From Terriglobia bacterium (lineage in GTDB: Bacteria; Acidobacteriota; Terriglobia; Terriglobales; Acidobacteriaceae), in assembly GCA_020072585.1 (NCBI GenBank), contig JAIQGL010000008.1:101671-165670 (forward strand): a stretch of 64,000 nucleotides of DNA, written 5' to 3'. The translations under genes and the position numbers were made by a program. The notes beneath the pieces are model-generated. The model was not told the DNA's origin, ran no database searches, and saw only the letters and a list, made by a program, of their open reading frames with translations. The stretch's first letter is position 1; every line of letters begins with the position of its first letter. This document shows, one piece after another, positions 17,180 to 25,912 of this stretch.

Positions 17180-17230
17180 GCGGGGAAGTAACGGGTCACG
17201 CAGACTTATTGCCGACCGTTATCTCCCCGC
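17180..17230. repeat. Inverted repeat between convergent genes
   Basis: GCGGGGAAGTAACGG (17180-17194) and CCGTTATCTCCCCGC (17216-17230) are complementary at 13 of 15 positions. It would form a stable hairpin downstream of both convergent genes. Confidence 0.55.
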
Positions 17231-17252
17231 ACTTAAGGAAGTGTCTCAGTTT

Positions 17253-17269
17253 GCCGAAGCGACTTCGGC
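17253..17269. terminator. Hairpin GCCGAAG-CGA-CTTCGGC
   Basis: A perfect 7-bp stem with a 3-nt loop between two convergent stops, followed by TTCAGCTTCTG. Probably serves transcription ending on one or both strands. Confidence 0.5.
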
Positions 17270-17292
17270 TTCAGCTTCTGTGAGCTGGAGGG

Positions 17293-17841
17293 CTATTTCG
17301 ATCCAGTAATGGTGAAGGTTAGGACACTCTCCGCGGGGATTGTGACTTCCTGCTTGCCCGTGGCGGCAGCAACTCCGGTTCCAGCACCGGCTCCGGCGGC
17401 AGCGCCAATGGCCGCGCCTTTACCGCCCCCGGCCAGGGCGCCAATCAGGGCTCCAGCGCCAGCCCCGCCGCCGATCTTGGTGGCGTTGCTCTTGGTGTGG
17501 CTCTTGCCTTTGCGGGAAACACGCGAGCTATAAACCGTCTCGCCTTTGATTGAGGTAAGGCGCAGGGAAAGCTCTCCTGGTTTGTGCAGGCGTCCGCTGC
17601 GGTTCACGTAAGTGACCTTTCCTTTCACCGGATCGCCGGCCTTAGCCAGGGTCTTACCATCGGCAACAATGTCGCTGGTCAAAGTTCCGCTCCAGGCCTG
17701 TTCCTTGTGCGCAGTGGCCGAGCTCAGAGAAGTATTCAGCCGGACAGTCGCGCGGCTGCCTGAGGGGATTGTTCCCGCGCCAGCCCCCAACGATGATGTA
17801 ATCAAGAGCATTGCCAGTGCAATAGATCTGCGAACTTTCAT
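17293..17841 (-). CDS. Secreted glycine-zipper protein
   Basis: A 182-residue protein from the ATG at 17841, preceded by GGAGGAAGGTTT. The signal peptide is SIALAMLLITSSLGAGAG. The centre holds a long Gly/Ala stretch (IGGGAGAGALIGALAGGGKG, then AAIGAAAGAGAG), a glycine zipper as in small outer-membrane or pore-forming proteins. The N-terminal part resembles the 'inducible cell-wall' type KVTYVNRSGRLHKPGELSLRL beta domain. The same 'V..G..V.GKV' arrangement occurs in the secreted protein at 43627-44334, suggesting a shared domain. Confidence 0.72.
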   Translation of the reverse strand: MKVRRSIALAMLLITSSLGAGAGTIPSGSRATVRLNTSLSSATAHKEQAWSGTLTSDIVADGKTLAKAGDPVKGKVTYVNRSGRLHKPGELSLRLTSIKGETVYSSRVSRKGKSHTKSNATKIGGGAGAGALIGALAGGGKGAAIGAAAGAGAGTGVAAATGKQEVTIPAESVLTFTITGSK

Positions 17842-17967
17842 AAACCTTCCTCCAGACGCGGCTACCAAAATAGTTTTCTGCCCAGGTTGAGAACTGCTGG
17901 TCTCAGGGCATAATTTTAATGCTGGATGTGTTGTGCTATACACTTTCCGCTGGAAACGGAGGAACTA

Positions 17968-19779
17968 ATGCGATCTTGGCCTTTCGTGCTTTTGCTTTTC
18001 GGGCTGTGCGCCAGTGGACGCGCCATTCCACGGACAGAGGCCTCCAAAGCCCTGCATGATCTATTTGCAGCAGCCTGGGAACAGGAAATGCAGCAGCACC
18101 CTGAAGAAGCGTCCTTGTTGGGTGACCGGCGCTGGAATGATCGCTGGACGGACAAGAGCCTTGAGGCCTATGCCCGGCGCGACCAAGAAAACCAGGAGGT
18201 GCTGGCCAAGCTTAAGAGGATCGACCGCAACGCACTGAGCAAAACCGACCAGCTCAATTACGACCTCTTCCAAAAACGCTACCTTGATCGCGTGGAGCAA
18301 TACAAATCGCACTGGTTTCTGATGAGCTTTAACCAGCGTGAGGGCCCGCAATCCATTGATGATCTGGGCAGCTCTCTTCGCTTTGAAACTGTCAAAGACT
18401 ATGAAGACTGGCTGGCCCGGATGCGTGAGCTTCCTACGCGCCTGGACCAGGAGATTGCCTTGTTGCGCCAGGGAATGCGCGAGCATATGGTCCATCCCAA
18501 GATCATCATGGAACGGATCCCAGCTCAGATTGACAAGCAGCTCGTAAGCGATCCCACACAGAGCGGATTTTATAAGCCATTTACGAGCTTTCCCAAAGGG
18601 ATTGGCGCATCCGATCAGCAACGTCTCCAGCAGGAGGCACGCCAGGCCATTGAGCAGCAGGTTGTACCGGCATTCACCAGGTTCAGGCAATTCTTCGTCG
18701 GCGAATACCTGCCCGCATGCTATGACAAGGTGGGCATCTGGCAGCTTCCGCAAGGCGAGCAGCTTTACGCAGTCTTGATCCGCCATCACACAACCACCAA
18801 CATGACGCCGGAAGAGGTACACCAGACTGGCCTGAAGGAAGTGGCACGCATCAACAGTGAAATGGACCGCGTGATGCAGCAAACCGGATTCAAGGGCTCA
18901 CGCGAGGAGTTCTTTAAATTCTTACGGACTGATCCGCAGTTTTTTTATAAAACTCCTGAGGAGCTGTTTCGGGCCTACAAAGCGGTGGCCAAAACGATTG
19001 ATCCAAATCTGGTAAAGGTCTTTCGCACGTTGCCGCGAGAGCCTTACGGAGTTGAAGAGATTCCGGCAGCGTTTGCGCCGGACACAACGGCTGCCTACTA
19101 TCGCCCGGGAGCGGCTGACGGATCGCGGGCCGGAACCTACTTCGTTAACCTTTATAAACCTGATGCCCGCCCCAAGTGGGAAATGATGGCGCTTTCACTC
19201 CACGAATCGGTGCCGGGACACCATCTTCAGATTGCCAGAGCGCATGAACTGGGAGAAATGCCCAACTTTCGCCGCTATGGTGAATATAGCGCCTATGTTG
19301 AAGGTTGGGGGCTCTACGCTGAGTCACTGGGCGATGACATGGGCCTCTACAGCGATCCATATTCCAAATTCGGCCAGCTCAGCTATGAGATGTGGCGCGC
19401 AGTGCGGCTGGTGGTGGATACGGGCATCCACGTGAAACATTGGACCCGCGAACAGGCCATCCGTTATTTCATGGAGAACTGCCCTAAACACGAACTGGAT
19501 ATCACCAACGAAATTGATCGTTACATTGCCTGGCCTGGGCAGGCGCTGGCATACAAGATCGGCGAATTGAAGATCAAGGCGTTGCGTGCGCAGGCACAAG
19601 AAAAGCTGGGCGCGAAATTTGACCTGAAGGAATTCCATGACGTGCTGCTGGGCTCGGGATCGGTGCCTCTGGACATCCTGGAGCGAAATGTGGATGAGTG
19701 GATCGCCAGCAAAGCACGGCCCGCGACGAATTCCGCTCGTGGGGCTTCGAACGGATCCAGCTCGGCGTTAAAAAAGTAG
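17968..19779 (+). CDS. DUF885 family secreted putative metallopeptidase (first copy)
   Basis: A 603-residue protein with signal segment RSWPFVLLLFGLCASGRA. DUF885 covers nearly the whole length. The characteristic LHESVPGHHLQIA has HESVPGHH at residues 412-419, an HExxxGHH-type zinc site, followed by YVEGWGLYAESLG with the third ligand. Family members are predicted zinc carboxypeptidase/oligopeptidase-like enzymes; few are characterised. GGAGG at 17958-17962 sets the ATG. The stop is directly followed by the ATG of the acyltransferase gene. A second DUF885 gene is at 46592-48358. Confidence 0.9.
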   Translation: MRSWPFVLLLFGLCASGRAIPRTEASKALHDLFAAAWEQEMQQHPEEASLLGDRRWNDRWTDKSLEAYARRDQENQEVLAKLKRIDRNALSKTDQLNYDLFQKRYLDRVEQYKSHWFLMSFNQREGPQSIDDLGSSLRFETVKDYEDWLARMRELPTRLDQEIALLRQGMREHMVHPKIIMERIPAQIDKQLVSDPTQSGFYKPFTSFPKGIGASDQQRLQQEARQAIEQQVVPAFTRFRQFFVGEYLPACYDKVGIWQLPQGEQLYAVLIRHHTTTNMTPEEVHQTGLKEVARINSEMDRVMQQTGFKGSREEFFKFLRTDPQFFYKTPEELFRAYKAVAKTIDPNLVKVFRTLPREPYGVEEIPAAFAPDTTAAYYRPGAADGSRAGTYFVNLYKPDARPKWEMMALSLHESVPGHHLQIARAHELGEMPNFRRYGEYSAYVEGWGLYAESLGDDMGLYSDPYSKFGQLSYEMWRAVRLVVDTGIHVKHWTREQAIRYFMENCPKHELDITNEIDRYIAWPGQALAYKIGELKIKALRAQAQEKLGAKFDLKEFHDVLLGSGSVPLDILERNVDEWIASKARPATNSARGASNGSSSALKK

Positions 19780-20940
19780 ATGGCCATTGTTGTAGCAGCG
19801 CGGTCTGAAGAGGCGGCAACAGCAGAGCGCAATGAGCGATTCTATCGGCCGGAGCTGGATGCCTTAAGGTTCTTTGCTTTTCTTGGTGTATTCATCTTTC
19901 ACGCTGCGCCCCGGACGATGGATTTTTATGCTGCGGCGGGAGTTCCACGCTGGCTGGGCAACCTGCTTATCTCCACCTTTGGTGCAGGTGCGTACGGCGT
20001 GGACTTGTTCTTTGCACTAAGCGCTTACCTGATCACCACTCTCTTACTGCGTGAACGCGCAGCCACGGGAGCTGTGGATCTGCGGGGCTTCTATTTGCGG
20101 CGCATTCTTCGCATCTGGCCGCTCTATCTTACGTTTGTGTGCTTTGCCGCACTTGCAGCCCTTGCAATTCCCGAACAGCATTTGCCGCTGCGTTATGTGG
20201 TTGGCTACTGTCTGTTGGCAGGGAACTGGAGTTACGTTCTCTACGGCCTGCCTGTTTCGTTTGCTATTCCGCTCTGGACCGTATCGATTGAAGAGCAGTT
20301 TTATCTGGCATGGCCGCTGGCGCTTCGCAGGGCCCCAGTCAGGATGATGGCGGCAATCGCAGTGGGATTGCTGGTGCTCGCCAACGTGTGGCGCGTGTGG
20401 CTTGCCTTTTCCTCCGTGCCGATCGAGGCTATGGAATACAACACCTTCACCCGCCTCGATCCCATTGCGCTGGGGATACTGATTGCGCTGTTCAGCCACA
20501 GACTTCCTCAGCTCTCACGCTGGCAGCGCAGCGCACTTCTTGGCGGGAGTCTAGCCACATGGATTGCTGTTTATGCGTTCAGCGTTTCCAGCAACCCGCC
20601 GCGGCTCAGCACATGGAAGCTGACGCTGGGGCATCCGCTGACCGCGATCGCAAGTGTTGCAATCCTGCTTGCAGCCATGGGTTCACAGCATGTTTTTCTC
20701 CGCAATCGCGCGCTACTTTATCTGGGCAAGATTTCGTACGGTTTGTATGTACTGCATGAGTTCGCTCATTACTGCGCAGTCCGTCTGGTTCACGCTTTTT
20801 CACCAGCAACGGTCGCTGCGCAATCACTGGTGGCGTTGGCGCTCACCATCTTGCTGGCGGCCGCTTCCTACCACTGGCTGGAAAGCCCATTTCTACGGCT
20901 GAAAGAGCGTTTTGCCCACGTGCAGTCGCGGCCCGTATGA
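19780..20940 (+). CDS. Acyltransferase 3 (OafA/YrhL-type) membrane protein
   Basis: A 386-residue protein with about ten hydrophobic helices. The N-terminal RPELDALRFFAFLGVFIFHAAPR contains the conserved Arg and catalytic His of the acyltransferase-3 family. Other family features are YGVDLFFALSAYLITTLLLRE, YLRRILRIWPLY and WTVSIEEQFYLAWPL. These enzymes move acyl groups (often acetyl) onto extracytoplasmic polysaccharides, peptidoglycan or antibiotics. The ATG follows the DUF885 stop with no gap, and its end overlaps the next gene (ATGA), so all three are coupled. Confidence 0.92.
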   Translation: MAIVVAARSEEAATAERNERFYRPELDALRFFAFLGVFIFHAAPRTMDFYAAAGVPRWLGNLLISTFGAGAYGVDLFFALSAYLITTLLLRERAATGAVDLRGFYLRRILRIWPLYLTFVCFAALAALAIPEQHLPLRYVVGYCLLAGNWSYVLYGLPVSFAIPLWTVSIEEQFYLAWPLALRRAPVRMMAAIAVGLLVLANVWRVWLAFSSVPIEAMEYNTFTRLDPIALGILIALFSHRLPQLSRWQRSALLGGSLATWIAVYAFSVSSNPPRLSTWKLTLGHPLTAIASVAILLAAMGSQHVFLRNRALLYLGKISYGLYVLHEFAHYCAVRLVHAFSPATVAAQSLVALALTILLAAASYHWLESPFLRLKERFAHVQSRPV

Positions 20941-21554
20941 TTCGTGATGCCAAACTCGTGCGCCGTGCGTTCTTCAACCGTGATCCGCGCCTGGTCGCGT
21001 GTGAATTGCTGGGCAAGGTCGTTCTCCGCAAAGAAGGCCGCAAGATGCTTGCGGGACGCATTGTTGAGGTGGAAGCTTATCTGGGCGCGGATGATCTGGC
21101 TGCGCATGCTGCCGCAGGACATACCGCTCGCAACGCTGTGATATTTGGTCCTCCAGGACATGCCTACGTCTACTTCATTTACGGCGTCCACTACTGCCTG
21201 AATATTTCCTGTCTTCCAAAGGGCGATGCGGGATGCGTGCTGATCCGCGCGCTGGAGCCGGTCAGCGGCTTGCGCGAGATGGCAGAGGCCCGCGGATTTG
21301 CCGATCTTGACCTTGCGGCGGCAGGTAATCTTCGCAAAATCGCCAGCGGTCCGGGAAAGCTTTGCGCAGCGCTCGGCATCACTCGCCCGCGCGACAATGG
21401 CAAAGACATGGTTTCGCCGCGCTCTGATCTGCAAGTGAGAGACGATGGCTTTTGTATTGAGCAAATCGCCGTAACGCCACGGATCGGCATTACCAAGTCA
21501 GCGGACTTGCCGTTGCGCTTTGTGATCGCAAACAGCCACTTCGTCTCACGCTGA
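20937..21554 (+). CDS. 3-methyladenine DNA glycosylase (AAG/MPG family)
   Basis: A 205-residue base-excision repair enzyme that removes alkylated purines. Signatures are ARELL-type CELLGKVVLRKE, GRIVEVEAYLGADDLAAHAA with the catalytic Glu, GHTARNAVIFGPPGHAYVYFIYG, and the product-site LCAALGITRPRDNG. Its ATG overlaps the acyltransferase stop by 4 nt. Length is normal for bacterial AAG. Nothing suggests inactivation. Confidence 0.93.
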   Translation: MIRDAKLVRRAFFNRDPRLVACELLGKVVLRKEGRKMLAGRIVEVEAYLGADDLAAHAAAGHTARNAVIFGPPGHAYVYFIYGVHYCLNISCLPKGDAGCVLIRALEPVSGLREMAEARGFADLDLAAAGNLRKIASGPGKLCAALGITRPRDNGKDMVSPRSDLQVRDDGFCIEQIAVTPRIGITKSADLPLRFVIANSHFVSR

Positions 21555-21608
21555 ATCTGGGTTCGCGCTGAAGCAGGATGGAAAAATCTCCCACCTAAAA
21601 AACTCCCA

Positions 21609-22787
21609 TCATGGTGTGAGGATGATGTTGCTGGGGATGTCGCTCACCGGCTGCGCAGCCTGCGAAGCCAGGGTCAGTGCTCCGGTGGCAGGATCAATTC
21701 TGAAGGTAACAAGCTGCCCCTGGGAGACATAAGCGAACTTGCCGGAGCCGTCCACGTTGATGCTGGTGGCGTTGGCAACGGTGGCTCCCGCAATCGCCGT
21801 AAACGTGCCGGCCGCTGGATTTACCGCAAAGCCTTTCACGTGATTCTCCATGGCGTTTTGGAAGGTGATATAGAGAAACCTTCCATCGGGAGAGAGCGAC
21901 ATTCCTGTCGCCTCCACATCTGCGGCAAACGGCGATCCGGCCATGAGTGTGAGCGCTCCGTTCGATCCAATGGAAAACACCGCGACCGTTCCTTCAATCG
22001 AGTTGGCCACATAAAGGAAACGGCTGTCCGCGCTTACCGCGATTGGGCCGCCGGAGCCGCCAGTCGCCATGGGCGTGGTGGCGGTGGTGAGTTGTCCGTT
22101 CGCCGAGTTGATTCCATACACTTCCACCAGGCCGTTGCCTTCATCGATGAGGAGCTTGCCGTCAGCGCTGGCGGCGGAGAAGTTACCCACGGCTGGCGCG
22201 GGAACGCTGGAAGGCATGGCAGCCAGTTGCCCGGTGGATTGATTGATGCTGTAAATATCAACCCCGCTCCCATCGGGCTGGTAAAGAAAGCGTCCGGTGC
22301 CGTCGATGGCCATCAACCCGAAGCGCTGCGCGGGGAAGACTATCTGGCCGGGCGCCGGGGACAGCGATCCGCTGCTCTGGTTGATCTGGAGCGCGCTAAT
22401 TCCGATTTGGCCAAACTGAACGCCGAACGAACTGGCTCCGATATCCAAGGCGTAAAGAAAACGTCCCTTGGGATCAGCCAGAAGCTGGATCACAATGTTC
22501 TGTCCCAGCGGATTCGCCGTTGGACCCCCGATAGGTGTGACCTGTCCGGTGGCGCTGTTGATCTTGCCGCGGAAAAATCCGTCCGCTTCAAAGTCGATGA
22601 TGCCATAGACAAACCGGCTGGGTGAAGGAGCAGGCGTAGGCGTCGGAGCAGGCGTTGGAGTGGGCGTGGAGCTTGGTGTGGGCTGTATTGCTCCGTTGGC
22701 TGAAACGCCACCACAACCGCCGAATCCTAACAGCAGAACGAGCAGCAGCAAGCAAGAGAGATAGAGATAGTGTTTCCTGGTACCCAT
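21609..22787 (-). CDS. Lactonase-like YVTN beta-propeller lipoprotein
   Basis: A 392-residue protein. The N-terminus (LSCLLLLVLLLGFGGCGG) is a signal sequence with a probable lipobox Cys. A Pro/Thr linker (TPTPTPAPTPTPAPSPS) follows, then seven-bladed propeller repeats such as GRFLYALDIGASS, GKLLIDEGNG, SRFLYVANSIEGTVAVFSI and GRFLYITFQNAM. This is the 6-phosphogluconolactonase-like/YVTN family, but as an exported lipoprotein it is unlikely to act in the pentose pathway. The ATG at 22787 gives the best signal peptide; an ATG at 22808 adds seven residues. Confidence 0.83.
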   Translation of the reverse strand: MGTRKHYLYLSCLLLLVLLLGFGGCGGVSANGAIQPTPSSTPTPTPAPTPTPAPSPSRFVYGIIDFEADGFFRGKINSATGQVTPIGGPTANPLGQNIVIQLLADPKGRFLYALDIGASSFGVQFGQIGISALQINQSSGSLSPAPGQIVFPAQRFGLMAIDGTGRFLYQPDGSGVDIYSINQSTGQLAAMPSSVPAPAVGNFSAASADGKLLIDEGNGLVEVYGINSANGQLTTATTPMATGGSGGPIAVSADSRFLYVANSIEGTVAVFSIGSNGALTLMAGSPFAADVEATGMSLSPDGRFLYITFQNAMENHVKGFAVNPAAGTFTAIAGATVANATSINVDGSGKFAYVSQGQLVTFRIDPATGALTLASQAAQPVSDIPSNIILTP

Positions 22788-22902
22788 ACTGAAAGCCCCC
22801 TGACCCATCTCTCGCTTTGAACGCGAACCCGGGAATTTGGCGTGTGTGCTTTAAGAAGATGCTTCCGCAGGTTGCGGTGTTGTCAGGAATTTTTATTGTG
22901 GG

Positions 22903-23778
22903 CTATTGACGAGGGGAAGTTTTGCCGGCGGCCGTTCCGTGCACCACGATGTTGTCAATCAATCTTGTACTTCCCACATAAGCGGCCACCGCGATGAGAG
23001 CGCCCTGGCCTATTTCGTCTGCCTGATCCAGCGTCTCTGGATTCACGATCTCAAGGTAATCCAGCTTGACCGTGGGCTCTTCTGCAATCACCTGTTTACC
23101 CGCGGCCAGCAGCGTTGTTGATCTTGTCTCACCGCGGTCAACCAGCATTTGCAGCCGCATCAGCGAGCGATACAAGACCAGCGCCTGCTTGCGCTGTTCT
23201 GGATTGAGATATGCATTGCGTGAGCTCATGGCCAGCCCGTCGGATTCGCGCACGATGGGGCAGACCACGATCCGAACATCGAAGTTGAGATCGCACACCA
23301 TCTTCTTCACAATCGCCACCTGGGCTGCGTCTTTCTGGCCGAAGAACGCAAGATCAGGCTGCACGATGTTGAAGAGCTTGGCTACCACCGTGGTCACGCC
23401 GCGAAAGTGTCCGGGCCGCGAACGGCCGTCCAGCTTTTCGCTCAAGGCTTCCTCGCTGACCCATGAGGTGGCTCCCGGCGGGTACATCTCCTCCACTGAC
23501 GGCAGAAAGAGATAGTCGGTCTTTTCCGCCGCCAGCATGGCTGCATCTTTCTCCGCGTTCCTGGGATATTTGGTGAAGTCTTCATTCGGGCCAAACTGTT
23601 TGGGATTGACAAAGACTGACGCGATCACCACGTCAGACTGCGTCCGCGCCGTGCGTACCAGCGAAAGGTGGCCCTGATGCAATGCGCCCATGGTAGGAAC
23701 AAAGCCCACGCATTTGGATGCACGGTGCGCTTCTTTGCTTACGGCTGTGATTTCCGCGGCGGAAGTGAGAGTGAGCAT
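22903..23778 (-). CDS. panC: Pantothenate synthetase
   Basis: A 291-residue cytosolic enzyme that joins pantoate and beta-alanine using ATP. It has GFVPTMGALHQGHLSLVRTA with the HxGH-like nucleotide site, VFVNPKQFGPNEDFTKYPR, FFGQKDAAQVAIVKKMV and the MSSRNAYL segment. It lies downstream of panB on the same strand, but a 227-nt spacer with inverted heptamer-repeat arrays separates them. Confidence 0.96.
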   Translation of the reverse strand: MLTLTSAAEITAVSKEAHRASKCVGFVPTMGALHQGHLSLVRTARTQSDVVIASVFVNPKQFGPNEDFTKYPRNAEKDAAMLAAEKTDYLFLPSVEEMYPPGATSWVSEEALSEKLDGRSRPGHFRGVTTVVAKLFNIVQPDLAFFGQKDAAQVAIVKKMVCDLNFDVRIVVCPIVRESDGLAMSSRNAYLNPEQRKQALVLYRSLMRLQMLVDRGETRSTTLLAAGKQVIAEEPTVKLDYLEIVNPETLDQADEIGQGALIAVAAYVGSTRLIDNIVVHGTAAGKTSPRQ

Positions 23779-23780
23779 GA

Positions 23781-23850
23781 GATCAGCAGTTAGCCATTAG
23801 CGCTTGGCCTTTGGCTTTGTCTGTTAGCTCCTGGCTCTTTGGCTTTCATC
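23781..23850 (-). repeat. Heptamer repeat array A (GCTAANN/GCCAANN units)
   Basis: On the plus strand about nine units ending TTAGC or TTGGC follow one another: GATCAGC, AGTTAGC, CATTAGC, GCTTGGC, CTTTGGC, then with small slips TGTTAGC, TCCTGGC, TTTGGC. It begins directly upstream of the panC start. The same units recur at 25871-25912 and 27720-27740. Confidence 0.7.
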
Positions 23851-23973
23851 TTTTGAAATTTACAGCTGGCAATGATCAGAGATTTTAACGCATCCATCAC
23901 TTTGCAATGCAAAGCACACACGACCGGCACTGAGAGACCTGCTCTGGAATGCTTGCGCCTAAATACAAGGCGA

Positions 23974-24009
23974 ATGGCTAAGAGCTAACAGCTAAGTGCT
24001 AGTTGCTAC
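23974..24009 (+). repeat. Heptamer repeat array B, opposite orientation to A
   Basis: Units GGCTAAG, AGCTAAC, AGCTAAG, TGCTAGT, TGCTACT follow each other with period 7. It reaches into the 3' end of panB and supplies its TAG stop (24006-24008). Arrays A and B are inverted relative to each other, so the panB-panC spacer could fold into a long cruciform. Confidence 0.7.
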
Positions 24010-24932
24010 TTCGCGTACGCCTTCATTTCTTTCCGCCGCAAAATCGCTTCCAGCTCCATCTTGGTTCCCTTGGGCAGATGGTACGACTCAGCGTCAGACG
24101 GATAGCCGCCACTCTCAACGTCAGCCTTGAACTGCTGGACTGCGCCCGTGATCACGGCAGCGGCATCTCCGTAGCGACGCACAAACTTGGCCGGCTCGGC
24201 AAACGTCAGATTCACAATGTCATGCAGGACCAGCACCTGGCCGTCACAATCCGGCCCGGCTCCAATTCCAATGGTCGGCGCGCTCACTTCGCGTGTAATC
24301 ATCGCGGCAACTTCACGCGGCACGCCTTCCAGCACAATCGCGAATACTCCGGCGCGGTCCAGCGCCACGGCGTCTTTCACCAGCCGCTCAATGCCGGAAA
24401 AATCTTTACCCTGCACCTTGTAGCCACCCATCTTGTGCAACGACTGCGGTGTCAGCCCAATGTGCCCCATCACCGGCACTTCAGCGTCAAGCACACGCCT
24501 TACCAGGCTAGCGCGCTGTGCGCCGCCTTCAAGCTTTACCGCCTCCGCGCCGGATTCCTTCACAAAGCGCAGAGCGTTGTGCACGCCCTCTTTTTCATCT
24601 TCGTGATAGGCGCCAAACGGCATGTCCGCAATGACCATGGCGGACCTCACGGCGCGCCTTACCGCTCGCGTGTGATGCAGCATCTCGTCCATGGTTACGG
24701 GGAGGGTGTTGTCATAGCCCAGCACAACCTGAGCGAGCGAGTCGCCCACCAGGATCATGTCAATGCCGGCCTGGTCTACCAGCCGCGCGGTGGCATAGTC
24801 ATACGCAGTCAGACAGGTGATAGGTTCACGCCGCTGCTTTTTCTCGTGGATTGTAGTGGTGGTGATCTTTGGTTGATTGGAACCAGGTCGGGCGCCCGGG
24901 AGCTGCCCTCCAGTCAAGGAAGTGATGCTCAT
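24006..24932 (-). CDS. panB: 3-methyl-2-oxobutanoate hydroxymethyltransferase
   Basis: A 308-residue (beta/alpha)8 enzyme of pantothenate synthesis. It has REPITCLTAYDYATARLVDQAG, VGDSLAQVVLGYDNTLPVT, the magnesium ligands in the VGDS and ADMPFG loops, and VMGHIGLTPQSLHKMGG. The N-terminus carries about 25 extra residues (MSITSLTGGQLPGARPGS), which may be a start misplacement; the ATG at 24932 has no strong ribosome-binding site. The last codons run into repeat array B. Confidence 0.95.
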   Translation of the reverse strand: MSITSLTGGQLPGARPGSNQPKITTTTIHEKKQRREPITCLTAYDYATARLVDQAGIDMILVGDSLAQVVLGYDNTLPVTMDEMLHHTRAVRRAVRSAMVIADMPFGAYHEDEKEGVHNALRFVKESGAEAVKLEGGAQRASLVRRVLDAEVPVMGHIGLTPQSLHKMGGYKVQGKDFSGIERLVKDAVALDRAGVFAIVLEGVPREVAAMITREVSAPTIGIGAGPDCDGQVLVLHDIVNLTFAEPAKFVRRYGDAAAVITGAVQQFKADVESGGYPSDAESYHLPKGTKMELEAILRRKEMKAYAK

Positions 24933-25396
24933 TTTTGCCTCCAGTGCAGTTCGGGAACTCCCGATACCGCCTGTTGTTCACATGTAAGATGCGAACGTGG
25001 GTATTTTAGTATCAAGAGATTTCGCCTGGCTAGAAGAAAAATCGTGCTCGGAATCCAGCCTGTACCCCGTTCCCAACTAAGTTTGCGGTAAATACAGGGT
25101 GCACTTCAGAATCCATACGCGGCAGGTTCGGGCGCTAGCAACTTCCCAAGGCAAGAATGTAGGGGTTGAGGATTCCCAAACGCTTACGCAGGCTGATTCT
25201 AAATGACTTACTGCGATAGATCCCATGCATAGGATCTAATGCTGAAGGTTAATCTTTGCTCAGAGTGAGAGAGCAGGCTATCCGGCAACGGGCAATTTGA
25301 TTCATCCAACGGTTCCAAAGATGGGATTTTGGCAGGTCCCAAGCGTGGCGCTGGTTGGCGCGAACCCTGAACCTGCCAAAGGTTTGGCGGGTGGAT
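24933..25396. other. 464-nt gap with a palindrome, otherwise nothing recognised
   Basis: It must hold the panB promoter. One clear element is the inverted repeat TAGATCC (25217-25223) / GGATCTA (25232-25238), flanking ATGCAT, operator-like in appearance. I see no gene, terminator with T-run or RNA structure in the rest. Confidence 0.4.
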
Positions 25397-25801
25397 TTAT
25401 CTCCGGGTGGTCTGGCTGTGAATCAGCGGCCATTTCTTGATGGGACGCCAGTCGCCGGTCTTCCAGTCCGCGTAGTCAGTTTCCAGAGTGAACGATGGCT
25501 CGATGACAAACTGCATGGCGGTTTTGTCCTCAAAAGCCACGTCAAAGCAGTGGAATTCACCCATGGTGAAAAACTCAATGTAGTCCAGTTGCTTGCCTTG
25601 GGCCTCTGCAAAGCGGTGGAAGGTGCGTCCGGGGAAGCGGCGGATGGTGGTCTTGCCGCGCTTGGTGACGGTGGAGCGCAGAGAGTCTGGGAGACGCTCA
25701 CGCTTTTTAGATTTTTTGGGGCTTCGGTGTTGCTGGGCGGAATGTTGGTGGGCGCGGGGTTGCGCCAGAGAAACAGAGCGTTTACTTTCAATTGCAGCCA
25801 T
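25397..25801 (-). CDS. Small protein of a family present twice in this window
   Basis: A 134-residue protein: a basic Ser/Gln/Arg-rich N-terminal half, then a domain from about residue 58 (FPGRTFHRFAEAQGKQLDYI). The C-terminal part FEDKTAMQFVIEPSFTLE...WRPIKKWPLIHS aligns with FDDNTVLGFDLDSS...WKPLKHWPPIYS of the protein at 61805-62077. A perfect AGGAGG site stands before the ATG at 25801. The function is unknown. Its occurrence in both AT-rich islets suggests a mobile-element-associated protein (inference). Confidence 0.7.
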   Translation of the reverse strand: MAAIESKRSVSLAQPRAHQHSAQQHRSPKKSKKRERLPDSLRSTVTKRGKTTIRRFPGRTFHRFAEAQGKQLDYIEFFTMGEFHCFDVAFEDKTAMQFVIEPSFTLETDYADWKTGDWRPIKKWPLIHSQTTRR

Positions 25802-25870
25802 GTTGCCTCCTATGTAAGGCGATTTGGTTAGGGCGCGTTCGGTGTTTGCAGCACTGGGCGCGTCCGTTAG

Positions 25871-25912
25871 GTTCAGCCATTAGCCTTTGGCACTTAGCCG
25901 TTAGCTTTTGGC
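25871..25912 (-). repeat. Heptamer repeat array C, six exact-period units
   Basis: Plus-strand units: GTTCAGC, CATTAGC, CTTTGGC, ACTTAGC, CGTTAGC, TTTTGGC, with no slip. It covers the last codons and the TAA stop (25894-25896) of the helix-turn-helix gene, so the repeat has shaped that protein's C-terminus. Confidence 0.75.

Noticed and set aside
24003..25091. 362-codon frame antisense to panB
   Set aside because: Composition is that of a panB shadow; it spans the repeat array and has no recognisable motif.
23781..25912. Heptamer arrays as a CRISPR array
   Set aside because: Units are 7 bp and contiguous, without spacers or cas genes.
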